Shown here: one piece after another, positions 27,195 through 35,463 of the stretch
Position numbering within the stretch: the stretch's first letter is position 1
How the letters are laid out: the number at the start of each line of letters is the position of its first letter
Assembly: GCF_000746525.1 (NCBI RefSeq)
Contig: NZ_CP009048.1
Location: 602,001-666,000, forward strand
Direction of reading: 5' to 3'
DNA length: 64,000 bases
DNA from: Pseudomonas alkylphenolica
GTDB lineage: Bacteria; Pseudomonadota; Gammaproteobacteria; Pseudomonadales; Pseudomonadaceae
The notes under the pieces: generated by a model
The model's database searches: none
Told to the model about the DNA's origin: nothing
What the model saw: the letters and a program-made list of their open reading frames with translations, nothing else
Position numbers and translations under genes: made by a program

Positions 27195-28094
27195 ATGATC
27201 AAGGTTGCTGTTGTTCAAACTTCATCCATCCCCTTCGAGCCGCAGCTGAGTGCCGAGAAAGCTGCCGGGCTGATCCGTGACGCTGCTGCGCAAGGTAGTG
27301 AACTTGCGGTATTCCCCGAGGCCTTTCTCGGTGGCTACCCCAAGGGCGCCGCGTTCGGCACCGTTGTCGGTAGCCGCAGTGACCTCGGCCGGGCGCAGTA
27401 CCTGCGCTATGTACAAGGCGCTGTCAGCCTGGACGGCCCGGAGCTGGCCATGCTCGGAGAAGTGGTCAATGAAACCGGCGTCCATGTGGTCATGGGCATC
27501 ATCGAACGCCTGGGCCGGACCCTGTATTGCACCGGCTTTCACCGCAAGCTGATGCCGACCGGCCAGGAGCGCATCATCTGGGGCTTCGGCGACGGCTCGA
27601 GCATCGCCCCGGTAGACACCCCGTTCGGCAAGCTCGGCACGGTCATCTGCTGGGAAAACTACATGCCGGCACTGCGCCAGGCGATGTATGCCCAGGGCAC
27701 GGAAATCTACTGCGCGCCGACTGCCGACGATCGTCCGACCTGGGCGGCGTCCATGGTTCACATTGCTCTGGAAGGGCGGGTGCCGGTGCTTTCGGCTTGC
27801 CAGGCGATCACCCTGGGCGAGTACCCGGCGTCCTACCGGGAAGACTTTGGCCTGGAAGCCGCAGAAGGGGACTACATCATGCACGGTGGCAGCATGATCG
27901 TCAGTGCAACCGGGCAGGTGCTGGCCGGGCCGGTGTTTGATCAGGAGACTATTTTGTATGCCGAGATCGACTTGACCGTGGGGCAGGCCAGTAACCTCGA
28001 CTTCGACGTGTGCGGGCATTACGCCCGGCCGGATGTGTTTACCCTGAAGGTTAATACGGCGGCGATGAAGCCGGTGGTGTTCGACGGGGATTGA
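27195..28094 (+). CDS. Carbon-nitrogen hydrolase, nitrilase branch
   Basis: A 299-residue protein. The catalytic triad is visible as Glu in AVFPEAFLGGYP, Lys in FHRKLMPT and Cys in VICWENYMP. The CWEN motif and GEYP segment are typical of true nitrilases rather than amidases, although the protein is at the short end of that family (often 330-360). It starts after AAGGGAAG. With the LysR gene and MHS transporter it forms a small catabolic unit. The natural nitrile is unknown. Confidence 0.88.
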   Translation: MIKVAVVQTSSIPFEPQLSAEKAAGLIRDAAAQGSELAVFPEAFLGGYPKGAAFGTVVGSRSDLGRAQYLRYVQGAVSLDGPELAMLGEVVNETGVHVVMGIIERLGRTLYCTGFHRKLMPTGQERIIWGFGDGSSIAPVDTPFGKLGTVICWENYMPALRQAMYAQGTEIYCAPTADDRPTWAASMVHIALEGRVPVLSACQAITLGEYPASYREDFGLEAAEGDYIMHGGSMIVSATGQVLAGPVFDQETILYAEIDLTVGQASNLDFDVCGHYARPDVFTLKVNTAAMKPVVFDGD

Positions 28095-28109
28095 AAACAG
28101 GCGGGTATT

Positions 28110-28137
28110 AAAAAGCCGACTTGCAGTCGGCTTTCTA
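28110..28137 (+). terminator. Rho-independent terminator after the nitrilase gene
   Basis: AAAAGCCGAC-TTGCA-GTCGGCTTTC forms a 7-bp stem (28114-28120 with 28126-28132) with an A-run before and T-rich tail after. It marks the left edge of the accessory island. Confidence 0.8.
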
Positions 28138-28276
28138 TCGGGTTTTGAAAATATTAAGCTTCCCTACTATTCACATGCTTGTTCATTTCGCGGCCATCGA
28201 ATTTACTATTGCAATCTAGGGTGGCCTAAGCAGAGTTCCTAAGGCGGCTACTTTCAGCCCAATACAAAAGTGTCCC

Positions 28277-29365
28277 TTAGCAGGTAGTCACTTCAGGTCT
28301 GAAACTACTGGAAGTGAGACGTTTGAGCGCAATATCAAGCGCCTGATCATCGAATAGTCTGCTTTTGCGAGCAGCAGCGCCTGCACCACCATCCCAATGC
28401 CTTAACGCTTCACGTACGGCGGGAACGCTCGGGGAAACCCCTTCCTGACTCAGCAACCAATCAACTGTTGCCAACAACTCCATACCAAAGGGTGACTCAA
28501 AGCCATCGATCAACTTGGCGGTGCGCTCCAGGGCTTGGGAATACTCCTTGGCCTCTGTTTTGAGATAGGTTTGTAGATAGGCTTTGCGGTCTTCGTCAAA
28601 CCAGATCACATCACTTATACCGGCATCACTGATACGTTTGTCGCAATGCAAATAGCTGCCATCCAAGTTGTTGAGCAGATGCTCCAATCGGTTGGCGTAC
28701 GGCCCGTATTTATGAGCTACAAACTTAAGGTTCAGAGGGTTCTTGGTATCTGGCAGCTTTTCTATGGCGCGCTCAAGGAACCAGGCCAGCTTTTGAATCT
28801 CAAGCAGGCTGCATTCCATGCCTAAAACCCAATAGCGTCGAACCAGTTCGGCGATGAGCGCGCGAGCAGGCGTGAGTTTTTCCACTCCGCTACGTTTAGC
28901 GACATTCAGATACTGGTTGGAAGGTTCAAAGACCAAGACATCCACATCCAAGTCACTCAATACGGCAACAATCTGTTCGCGGACTTCCGGCCATTTCAGA
29001 CCGCCGTTACCGGCGCCCAGCGGTGGAACAGCCACGGACTTGACCTGATTTTCAATCAAAAACCGACGTAGATCATGCAGACCTTCCGTCACCCATGCCA
29101 TCTGCGAAGGGGATCGCCAGTGACGTTTGGTGGGGAAGTTTACGATCCAGCGAGGACCTTCCAGCTCGTTGACTGCAGTTACGTGAACTTTGCCTGTTTC
29201 CACTTCGCCAGCCTTGCAGGCAGCCGAGTACAGGCGATAATTTTCCGCGAAACGCTCCTTGAACATCAGCGCGATGCCTTTACCCATTACGCCAACGGTA
29301 TTCACCGTGTTGACGAGGGCTTCGGTCTTGGCTTCCAGAAGGTTGCCTTGGGTAAATCTGATCAT
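28277..29365 (-). CDS. darG: DarG-type macrodomain antitoxin
   Basis: A 362-residue protein. The N-terminal macrodomain (about 1-150) contains [32 protein letters not shown] and [11 protein letters not shown], the ADP-ribose-binding loops. The C-terminal part (about 175-300) contains [10 protein letters not shown] and [18 protein letters not shown], resembling the SocA/Panacea-like domain that neutralises DarT directly. In DarTG the macrodomain removes ADP-ribose from DNA bases. The ATG overlaps the darT stop (ATGA). It is the last gene of a three-gene operon. Confidence 0.88.
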   Translation of the reverse strand: MIRFTQGNLLEAKTEALVNTVNTVGVMGKGIALMFKERFAENYRLYSAACKAGEVETGKVHVTAVNELEGPRWIVNFPTKRHWRSPSQMAWVTEGLHDLRRFLIENQVKSVAVPPLGAGNGGLKWPEVREQIVAVLSDLDVDVLVFEPSNQYLNVAKRSGVEKLTPARALIAELVRRYWVLGMECSLLEIQKLAWFLERAIEKLPDTKNPLNLKFVAHKYGPYANRLEHLLNNLDGSYLHCDKRISDAGISDVIWFDEDRKAYLQTYLKTEAKEYSQALERTAKLIDGFESPFGMELLATVDWLLSQEGVSPSVPAVREALRHWDGGAGAAARKSRLFDDQALDIALKRLTSSSFRPEVTTC

Positions 29366-30006
29366 TGGAAATACCATCCCGGACGCGCATGAACAGGCAA
29401 CGTCAAGCCTTGGTTGGCAACGTCTCGTTCTATGCGTTCTTTCATCGCATCGGTGTAGCACATGATGCCCAGGAGTCCTGTAATCGGTAAGTGATGGTGA
29501 ATCAGCGCTTCGGCCTGATAACGCTCCATCTTCCGAGGGTCGTCAGGTTCGCGCTTGAAGTCGCGTCTTTGGATGATAGGCCAATCGATCTGGTCGAGAT
29601 TCGCCAAGTCGCTGTAATAGTCTGTCCAATCCGGATAGGCGTGTGCGTTTGTGTAGACAAACGGTAGGCCCAGCTGTTCAACGCGGTACAGGCTAGAGAC
29701 CAGTATCACGATCTCGTCGTTGCTACGCTGCTGAACACTCCACCCAGAATGAATGTTTTTCATCATCACAGAGAAGGGGGTGAAATAGAAGGGCACGTAG
29801 TCGGCTAGTACCCCTCCTGGCGCTATCGGGACGCGCCTTGATCTGCGCTTGTCGATCAGGTCAGCGTTGCCGATGTTTACATACTGGGGCGACTGCACAC
29901 CTGAGTTTGCGCAATGCAGACCGTTTTCCAGAATCCAAGGCAGGTTGTCGCGGTGGACGATACGCCAAATCAGAGCCTTCTCTGGATTCAGTCTGCTGTA
30001 GATCAT
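29362..30006 (-). CDS. darT: DarT-family DNA ADP-ribosyltransferase toxin (DUF4433)
   Basis: A 214-residue protein. It has the N-terminal NAD-binding His in [15 protein letters not shown] (H18), an arginine cluster (residues 54-58), the [13 protein letters not shown] segment and a catalytic-type glutamate in RYQAEALI (E166), in the order expected for DarT2. DarT attaches ADP-ribose to thymidine or guanosine in single-stranded DNA and can act in phage defence. The ATG directly follows the TAA of the upstream ADP-ribosyltransferase gene. It looks intact. Confidence 0.87.
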   Translation of the reverse strand: MIYSRLNPEKALIWRIVHRDNLPWILENGLHCANSGVQSPQYVNIGNADLIDKRRSRRVPIAPGGVLADYVPFYFTPFSVMMKNIHSGWSVQQRSNDEIVILVSSLYRVEQLGLPFVYTNAHAYPDWTDYYSDLANLDQIDWPIIQRRDFKREPDDPRKMERYQAEALIHHHLPITGLLGIMCYTDAMKERIERDVANQGLTLPVHARPGWYFQ

Positions 30007-30576
30007 TTATAGAAACATTCCAGGATTCACGCCGGTGAGCACATTAACACCAGCCTCGCGAATTTTAGCCGCACAAACCTTCTCGACCTCATCGCTAGAG
30101 ACATAAATTCTTGAAAAATTGTTTGGAAGTACGACCTCAGGAGAGAGGCATTCTGCCATGCATACGCTTTTGCAGTGGGGATCCTGATAATTGCGCTCGC
30201 TCATGACATCCCATTCGATGGCTTCGAAACCTTCGTCGTAATCAAGCAGTTGGATTGCATCGTTCGCCAAGGGATGGCGGGGAATAACCTTCCATCCATT
30301 TTGATTCGCAAACGTTCGATAGACTGAGATCAGGACGAATGTGGTGTCGGGGCTGTGTAGTTGGACTCGTCCGTCAAACGGATTAGCTGCGAACCAATGG
30401 AAGGGCACGTAATGCTCAAGTCCAAGAGCTTGTCGCTTCCTCAGGATCTCAGCGTCTGCAACGTCTGCGAACCCCTGGAGTTGGGAGCGTGGCTTGAGGC
30501 CGTCCCTAAGAATGCTGCTCAAGTTTTCAAGAGAGGTCAGGTGGTAGAGAAGTTTTTTATCCTTGATGTCTGGCAT
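30007..30576 (-). CDS. Second DarT-like ADP-ribosyltransferase
   Basis: A 189-residue protein. The order of motifs follows its neighbour: YHLTSLENLSSILRDGLKP with H12, an arginine pair near 46-48, HYVPFHWFAANPFDGRV, and a candidate catalytic Glu in MAECLSPEVVLP (E142). The overall sequence is otherwise quite different from the downstream DarT, so it is not a recent duplicate. It is the first gene of the operon and is joined to darT with no spacer (TAAATG). It probably modifies a nucleic acid base, but the target is unknown. Confidence 0.75.
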   Translation of the reverse strand: MPDIKDKKLLYHLTSLENLSSILRDGLKPRSQLQGFADVADAEILRKRQALGLEHYVPFHWFAANPFDGRVQLHSPDTTFVLISVYRTFANQNGWKVIPRHPLANDAIQLLDYDEGFEAIEWDVMSERNYQDPHCKSVCMAECLSPEVVLPNNFSRIYVSSDEVEKVCAAKIREAGVNVLTGVNPGMFL

Positions 30577-30795
30577 GCTGGTCTCCTTGACCTATGCATT
30601 AGAGGATCAGGCTTCAGCCCTGCCAATTCTTCCGTGCTAACAACGGCCTTAGAGAAGAGCGCGTACATCAGTGCGATTTGGCAGGTCGCTCATGATGATT
30701 CTAATGTGCCACTATCTGTAGCCACAAGTACTATAGGGGAATAGCCCCGTTTACCAGAAACTGTACAACTCAAACCTTGTCAAAGCAGCGGCGAA

Positions 30796-31707
30796 TCACT
30801 CTTCGGCAAAGTAATCGCTATCGAGCTGCTTCACCTCGTAGACCTCCTTAACGCTCACCCCCAAATTGTGCTCGACCATCAACTGAGCAAGCTCGACACC
30901 ATCGATCAACACCACCTTGATATCCAGACCAAGCGCCGCGTCTCTCGCGCCCATGGAAAAGTCCGAGGTAGTGATGAACACACCCTTGCGTGCCCGTTGG
31001 CGGGTCAGTGCGCCGATGAACTTGTCGATCTCCGGGCGATGCACTGTGTTGCTCCAGCGCTTGGCCTGCAGGTAGATCACGTCGAGGCCAAGCTTGTCTT
31101 CCTTGATGGTGCCGTCGATACCACCGTCATTGGTGAGCTGAGTTGCTTTGCCGGCTTCCTTGCGTGAGCCTCCGTAACCCATGGCTAGCATCAGATCGAC
31201 CACCACTTGTTCGAAGAAACTCGGCGTTGCTGCCCGCACCTGAGCAAGCAGCTCATCAGCCAGTGACTGCATCAGCGCCTGATGAGCTTCGGCTAACTGT
31301 TCGTCTGGAGTGGTTTCTGAGCTGGCGATATCCAGCACCACAGGGATGTCTGTCGTCTGTGGCTTGGCGGTATGGAAGTCGGCGAACTCGGGGAATTGCT
31401 TTAACCAGCTCACAGTAATGCGCTCTGGCCCATTGGACAGAGCATCAAGGCCACGTGCAGTGATCTGCACCATGCCCTTGGCTGGAATGGTCAGTAGCCC
31501 TGCCTTGTTCAGATAAGTCCGAGCCCAGCCAACGCGGTTGTTGATTACTGTCTGATGCCCGGAAGGCAGGTGCTCTTTGCGCTCCTCCTCAGTCAGTTGG
31601 AACTGATCAGCTACCCGCTCGCGTAGTTCGCTGAGCGGCAGCGGCGCGCCGTTTTGCACAGTGGCTAGCACAGGCCGCATCACGCTTTGGAAATCCGGAA
31701 TTGCCAT
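30796..31707 (-). CDS. Mrr-type restriction endonuclease
   Basis: A 303-residue protein. An N-terminal winged-helix Mrr_N domain (about 5-90, VMRPVLATVQNGAPLPLSELRERV) precedes a C-terminal PD-(D/E)xK domain (about 165-285). The nuclease core is GGIDGTIKEDKLGLDVIYLQAKRW, with Asp and QxK residues in the Mrr order. Such enzymes cut modified DNA. It is on the same strand as the DarTG operon and 219 bp upstream of it. ATG 31707 has GGGAGTGACA upstream. Confidence 0.88.
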   Translation of the reverse strand: MAIPDFQSVMRPVLATVQNGAPLPLSELRERVADQFQLTEEERKEHLPSGHQTVINNRVGWARTYLNKAGLLTIPAKGMVQITARGLDALSNGPERITVSWLKQFPEFADFHTAKPQTTDIPVVLDIASSETTPDEQLAEAHQALMQSLADELLAQVRAATPSFFEQVVVDLMLAMGYGGSRKEAGKATQLTNDGGIDGTIKEDKLGLDVIYLQAKRWSNTVHRPEIDKFIGALTRQRARKGVFITTSDFSMGARDAALGLDIKVVLIDGVELAQLMVEHNLGVSVKEVYEVKQLDSDYFAEE

Positions 31708-32160
31708 TGTCACTCCCTGGACCTATTGGCCGCTCTCCGCGAGGCCAGCCGCCGACTTCAGTATCGTAAAAATCACCAAAGCAAATGCCCGGCTCTTGGT
31801 TTCGTTATCCAGCACACGTTCGGGGAACAAGCCGTGAATCACTTGAGCCACCCAACAATTCCTTGGGCAAGGCAAAACACCGAGTTTAACCCGTCGAACT
31901 GCCTAGATGTCACAGGCAATACTGGACGATAGATATTTGAGGGATGCTGGCTGGAACCAGGTGCGCTAAAGACCTTGTTCTACAAATGTTTCAGGCATTA
32001 AAAAGCCGGCTTGTGGGCGGCGTTTTATATTGTCCAGTGTATTGATTTATATGGATTTATTTTGTAATTAAGTATCTATCCCCCCACTTGTCCCCCCATC
32101 CTGGCTCTGCGTGCAGTCGTCCGTCTCCTGAGCGTATGGACAGATGAACTGGGAGACTGA
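31708..32160. other. Intergenic region with terminator-like repeat and possible integration-site remnant
   Basis: No convincing gene is seen. ATTAAAAAGCCGGCTTG at 31997-32013 copies the left half of the terminator after the nitrilase gene (ATTAAAAAGCCGACTTG at 28107-28123). Its second half has degenerated to GGGCGGCGTTTTATA. The C-rich repeats CCCCCCA and CCCCCCATCC at about 32080-32101 resemble sequences often seen at phage or island ends, but this is weak. Confidence 0.3.
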
Positions 32161-32185
32161 TACCTTATCAAAAGGTAATACCTTT
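32161..32185. promoter_or_regulatory. Operator of the toxin-antitoxin operon
   Basis: AAAGGTAATACCTTT (32171-32185) is a perfect palindrome and overlaps a second one, TACCTT-ATCAA-AAGGTA (32161-32177). Both lie 20-45 bp upstream of the antitoxin start, where a ribbon-helix-helix protein would bind for autoregulation. Confidence 0.65.
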
Positions 32186-32204
32186 AGATAACGAGGGTTT
32201 GGCT

Positions 32205-32477
32205 ATGGCCACTTCTATCAAAATTGATGACGAGCTGAAAAATCGCATTCAGCACCTAGCTGGTCTGCGTCAACGTTCGTCCCACTGGATTATGCGCGAA
32301 GCGATAGCGCAGTACGTCGAGCGCGAAGAGGCCCGCGAGGGCTTTAAACAGGAAGCCCTGGCTTCGTGGGCAGCGTATCAGGAAACGGGGCGGCATCTGA
32401 CCGGCCAAGAGACTCGGACCTGGCTAAATACCTGGGGCACCGATGCTGAGGCGGAGCTTCCCAAGTGCCACGATTGA
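32205..32477 (+). CDS. Ribbon-helix-helix antitoxin (RelB/ParD type)
   Basis: A 90-residue protein starting MATSIKIDDELKNRIQHLA, the beta strand and first helix of a ribbon-helix-helix. It is followed by SSHWIMREAIAQYVEREE, typical of CopG/RelB-like antitoxins. A flexible C-terminal tail rich in Trp and Thr would wrap the toxin. Its 3' end overlaps the toxin gene by 13 bp. The palindromic operator upstream supports autoregulation. Confidence 0.85.
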   Translation: MATSIKIDDELKNRIQHLAGLRQRSSHWIMREAIAQYVEREEAREGFKQEALASWAAYQETGRHLTGQETRTWLNTWGTDAEAELPKCHD

Positions 32478-32758
32478 TTATCACTGAAGGCGCTGCGCAA
32501 GGGCTGGAGCGTTGCCGTCAGTTTCTTGTCGAGAAAGGTCCGCAGGTAGCTCGGCGTGCTGCCCAGGCGATTGAGCGACAACTTGCTCGACTAGAAGAAG
32601 GGCCGGAAGTAGGTCGTCCATTCCCAGAACTGCCGGAACTGCGTGAGCTGATAATCGAGTTCGGTGAGTCGGGGTATGTTGCGCTCTATCGGCATGAGCG
32701 GGAGGATGACGCTGTATATGTACTGGCCTTTCGGCATCAGAAAGAAGTCGGTTACTGA
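32465..32758 (+). CDS. RelE/ParE-family toxin
   Basis: A 97-residue protein, GTG start inside the end of the antitoxin gene. The layout matches the RelE/ParE fold: helices AAQGLERCRQFLVEKGPQ and ARRAAQAIERQLARLEE, then strands ELRELIIEFGESGYVALYRHE and DAVYVLAFRHQKEVGY. Whether it blocks gyrase or cleaves mRNA cannot be decided from sequence alone. Confidence 0.85.
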   Translation: MPRLIITEGAAQGLERCRQFLVEKGPQVARRAAQAIERQLARLEEGPEVGRPFPELPELRELIIEFGESGYVALYRHEREDDAVYVLAFRHQKEVGY

Positions 32759-33137
32759 GTATTTGTCCTTGCGACCTCGGCGTCATAGTCCAAAGCATGG
32801 TTGGATAGGGCTGATAATCATGCGCTATGACTGGCTTCGACTGGTAATGGTGCTTGTGCCTTTAGAGGTCGGTTTCTCAGCTAACTCTCCCAAGAAGCAA
32901 TGCGGAAAATCTCTCGATAGGCTTGGCAATCTTGTTCCCGATTGTCTTGTCTCGTCGGGATGGTCGGCAATGGGCGGAGCTGCATCTATTGATATAGCTA
33001 TTAACTATCTAATCCAGTGATTCAATAGTAACAAGCACTAACCCATGCTCAGCATGGACTACCAGCAGAGGAAAAGGAGAACGGTTAAAAAATCCACATC
33101 ACGTACTAGGTATGAGTCAATCAACCAGGTACCCACC
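32759..33137. other. Intergenic region before the Gp2-like gene
   Basis: AT-rich sequence with no supported gene. CCATGCT-C-AGCATGG at 33043-33057 is a 15-bp palindrome that could be an operator or nick site for the downstream replication-like gene. Short ORFs here have no recognisable domain. Confidence 0.35.
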
Positions 33138-34109
33138 ATGAGCAATCGTAAGACCTACACCCACCTCTCCCAATCCGACATTGCCCTTCAAATTGAGTCA
33201 CTCGTCCAGGCTATCGAGAAGACTGACGCACCAGCATTCCGAATCACGCAAAGCCGATCAGGCTATGAGCGTCTCGAAGAGACCAGGCTCTCCCGATACT
33301 TCACCCACATCAAGCAAATGGTCGACCTGTTCGATGATCGGGTGGAGTACAGCTACAGCGAGCACCTGCAAGCATTCAGGGAGGCTTGCCAGGACGTAGG
33401 CCTTGAGCGCCGTCTTGACGGTCCGATCTGTCCGAATGAACGGGGTACGGCTTATCTGGATCACCACCACAGCATGAATGTCCTGACAGCACGGATTCGT
33501 CAATTGACCCGTGAGCTGCGGTATCGGCGCAAGAGTGGGGATCGCAGCGTTGAGGCGCGTAAGCAGGAGAAGGAGATCACTGGGTACACGGATGCTCTGG
33601 TGAGCCTTTATTCGCGTACTACGATCGTCAGAGTCAATCTTTACTATCGCTCAGAGGCTCAGGCCAGGCTACGAGTTGAGCACGTATTTGATGACCTGCA
33701 GCAGTTAGTGATCACGCATAAACGCAATCCGATCTTTGAACATCTTATCGGCTACATCTACTCGGTGGAGCAGGGTGACCGGAATGATGGTCAGGGCTAT
33801 CACATCCATGCTGCTTACTTCTTTAATGGCAACGTGGTCTGCCGGGATGTCTGGAAAGCCATCGAGATCGGTGGCTTGTGGGAAGACATTACGCGTGGTC
33901 AGGGCTACATGGAAAGCTGCAACCACGACAAGGATCGATATGGAGATAAGTGCGGCATTGGCCAGATCCAGAGGGGAGATCAAGCGATTCGACCTCATAT
34001 CCACAGGGCAATGAAGTATCTCGTCAAAAACGCCCAGCACCTGCGCTTGAGGCCTGAGGGTGCTCGATGCCTGCGGACGGGGCAGCTGAAGCATCCTTGT
34101 CGAGGGTGA
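33138..34109 (+). CDS. Inovirus Gp2-like / YagK-YfjJ domain protein
   Basis: A 323-residue protein if started at MSNRKTYTHLS. The C-terminal part has IYSVEQGDRNDGQGYHIHAAYFFNG and MKYLVKNAQHLRLRP. The paired histidines after an aromatic strand are like HUH-type replication initiators and the YagK/YfjJ family found in inoviruses and cryptic prophages. The N-terminal half is helical and charged. In-frame ATGs at 33045 and 33054 would add about 30 basic residues. With no other phage genes near, it is likely a prophage remnant. Confidence 0.68.
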   Translation: MSNRKTYTHLSQSDIALQIESLVQAIEKTDAPAFRITQSRSGYERLEETRLSRYFTHIKQMVDLFDDRVEYSYSEHLQAFREACQDVGLERRLDGPICPNERGTAYLDHHHSMNVLTARIRQLTRELRYRRKSGDRSVEARKQEKEITGYTDALVSLYSRTTIVRVNLYYRSEAQARLRVEHVFDDLQQLVITHKRNPIFEHLIGYIYSVEQGDRNDGQGYHIHAAYFFNGNVVCRDVWKAIEIGGLWEDITRGQGYMESCNHDKDRYGDKCGIGQIQRGDQAIRPHIHRAMKYLVKNAQHLRLRPEGARCLRTGQLKHPCRG

Positions 34110-34251
34110 AATATTCAAACCTCTGGTGTGCACATGGACTGCGCTTTCCTCTGACTCACCATGTGAAAACTCAACAGACCCTAGTGATTCCAGCATGCCT
34201 GTCAGTGCTGTGATTTGATTGATTTGGAATCTTCGGGGCGTAACTAGCGGT

Positions 34252-35154
34252 TCACTCGAGGTTGGACCCATTCCGGAATTCCCGAATAGTATCCAAGAAT
34301 GACCTTAGTATTGGTGATTGGTCATCAGCCCGGTAGATGCAATTCAAGTCAACGCCAGAGTTCTCCGGTATATCGCTTAGAGGGCGATAAACGACTCCGG
34401 GCAGCGCCAGCACACAGGCGGATTCCGGCACCAAACAGACACCGAAATTACTGGCTACCAAAGCTACGCCGGTCAGCGTGTCACCAACCTCCTGAACCAC
34501 GTGCGGCGTAAAGCCCTTCTGCTGGCACATGCTCATGACTTTGTCGACAAAGCTGGGGCGCGGCCCGGATGGAAATACGATCAGAGGATGATCAGCCAGC
34601 ACTCGAAATGGGATTTCTTCCTGACGAGCTAAAGCGTGATTCTCATTGACCGCCAGCAGAATTTTCTCTGTTGTTACGACCTCATTAGCGATGTCGTTTA
34701 GAGGTGCAATGAACCTGTTGAAGCCCACATCGATGCGCCGCTGCCGCAAGGCTTCGATTTGGGCCTCCTTGGTCATGTTGTGAAGGACCATCTTCACGTC
34801 GGGAAAGGCACCGCGAAACATCAGTAGCAGCTTGGGAATCGTGTCGAGAATCCCTGAACCGAAGATTGCAATATCTAGTCGGCCAAGTTTGCCCTGGCCC
34901 GCCCGTTGAGTACGTTCAGTCGCTTGCTCTACCACTGAGCGAATGTTGCGCGCCTCATCGAGTAGTAGCTCACCCGCTGGAGTCAGCTCCATCCCGCGTG
35001 GCGTGCGCGTAAACAGTTGCACGCCTAGGTCCTCTTCCAGTTGTTGAATCTGCCGTGTCAGGGGCGGTTGGGAAATGTGCAGGCGGACAGCGGCGCGGCC
35101 GATATTCTTTTCTTCGGCGACGGCGACGAAATAGCGCAAATGGCGTAGTTCCAT
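34252..35154 (-). CDS. LysR-family regulator, CatR/BenM-like
   Basis: A 300-residue protein beginning MELRHLRYFVAVAEEKNIG, with helix-turn-helix AAVRLHISQPPLTRQIQQLEEDLG. The start and the segment ARNIRSVVEQATERTQRAGQG match the CatR/ClcR/BenM group, which respond to muconate-type compounds or aromatic acids. It is divergent from the DUF1302 operon. A perfect ATAC-N7-GTAT site lies in between. The effector is not known. Confidence 0.88.
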   Translation of the reverse strand: MELRHLRYFVAVAEEKNIGRAAVRLHISQPPLTRQIQQLEEDLGVQLFTRTPRGMELTPAGELLLDEARNIRSVVEQATERTQRAGQGKLGRLDIAIFGSGILDTIPKLLLMFRGAFPDVKMVLHNMTKEAQIEALRQRRIDVGFNRFIAPLNDIANEVVTTEKILLAVNENHALARQEEIPFRVLADHPLIVFPSGPRPSFVDKVMSMCQQKGFTPHVVQEVGDTLTGVALVASNFGVCLVPESACVLALPGVVYRPLSDIPENSGVDLNCIYRADDQSPILRSFLDTIREFRNGSNLE

Positions 35155-35463
35155 GGTGCAGCCTTGTACTGAGTAAGGTCGGAGGGCTGTTTAAAGTGCC
35201 CAGGCTTTGTGGTTCAGCGTGAATCATACGGCTCTCAGGCCATTCGCCATTGTTTTTGCGACCGTGCAGAAATCATGGGAAGCGGGCTGATGATAGCGGA
35301 TGTGTTCATACCTTAAAGGTATTAGGGTTTTGATTTTATGGTATTGGACGGTAATCCTCGGCGGTAATAGTTTGTGATTCGAGAGCACAGACCCATAGCG
35401 CGCCCAGAGCGCTAATGAAGGTCTATAGCCCCTACACAACAATAACAAGCTGAGGATCTCGAC
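35155..35463. other. Divergent control region, LysR gene / DUF1302 operon
   Basis: A 309-bp region. Apart from the dyad at 35308-35322 it has an AT-rich stretch (35325-35375) and the ribosome-binding site GAGGATCTC before the GTG at 35464. No sigma-54 type promoter was seen, so control by sigma-70 and the LysR protein is likely. Confidence 0.5.
35308..35322. promoter_or_regulatory. LysR binding site of ATAC-N7-GTAT type
   Basis: ATACCTTAAAGGTAT is a perfect 15-bp palindrome and fits exactly the ATAC-N7-GTAT consensus known for BenM/CatM regulators. A looser copy (GGTATTGGACGGTAAT) follows about 20 bp downstream, as expected for a second half-site. Confidence 0.6.

Noticed and set aside
30361..30744. 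127-codon plus-strand ORF overlapping the second DarT-like gene
   Set aside because: Lies mostly antisense to the ART gene, with no signal or domain.
32664..33020. 118-codon ORF after the toxin gene
   Set aside because: Half of it is the toxin gene in another frame, and the remainder shows no helix, domain or ribosome-binding site worth keeping.
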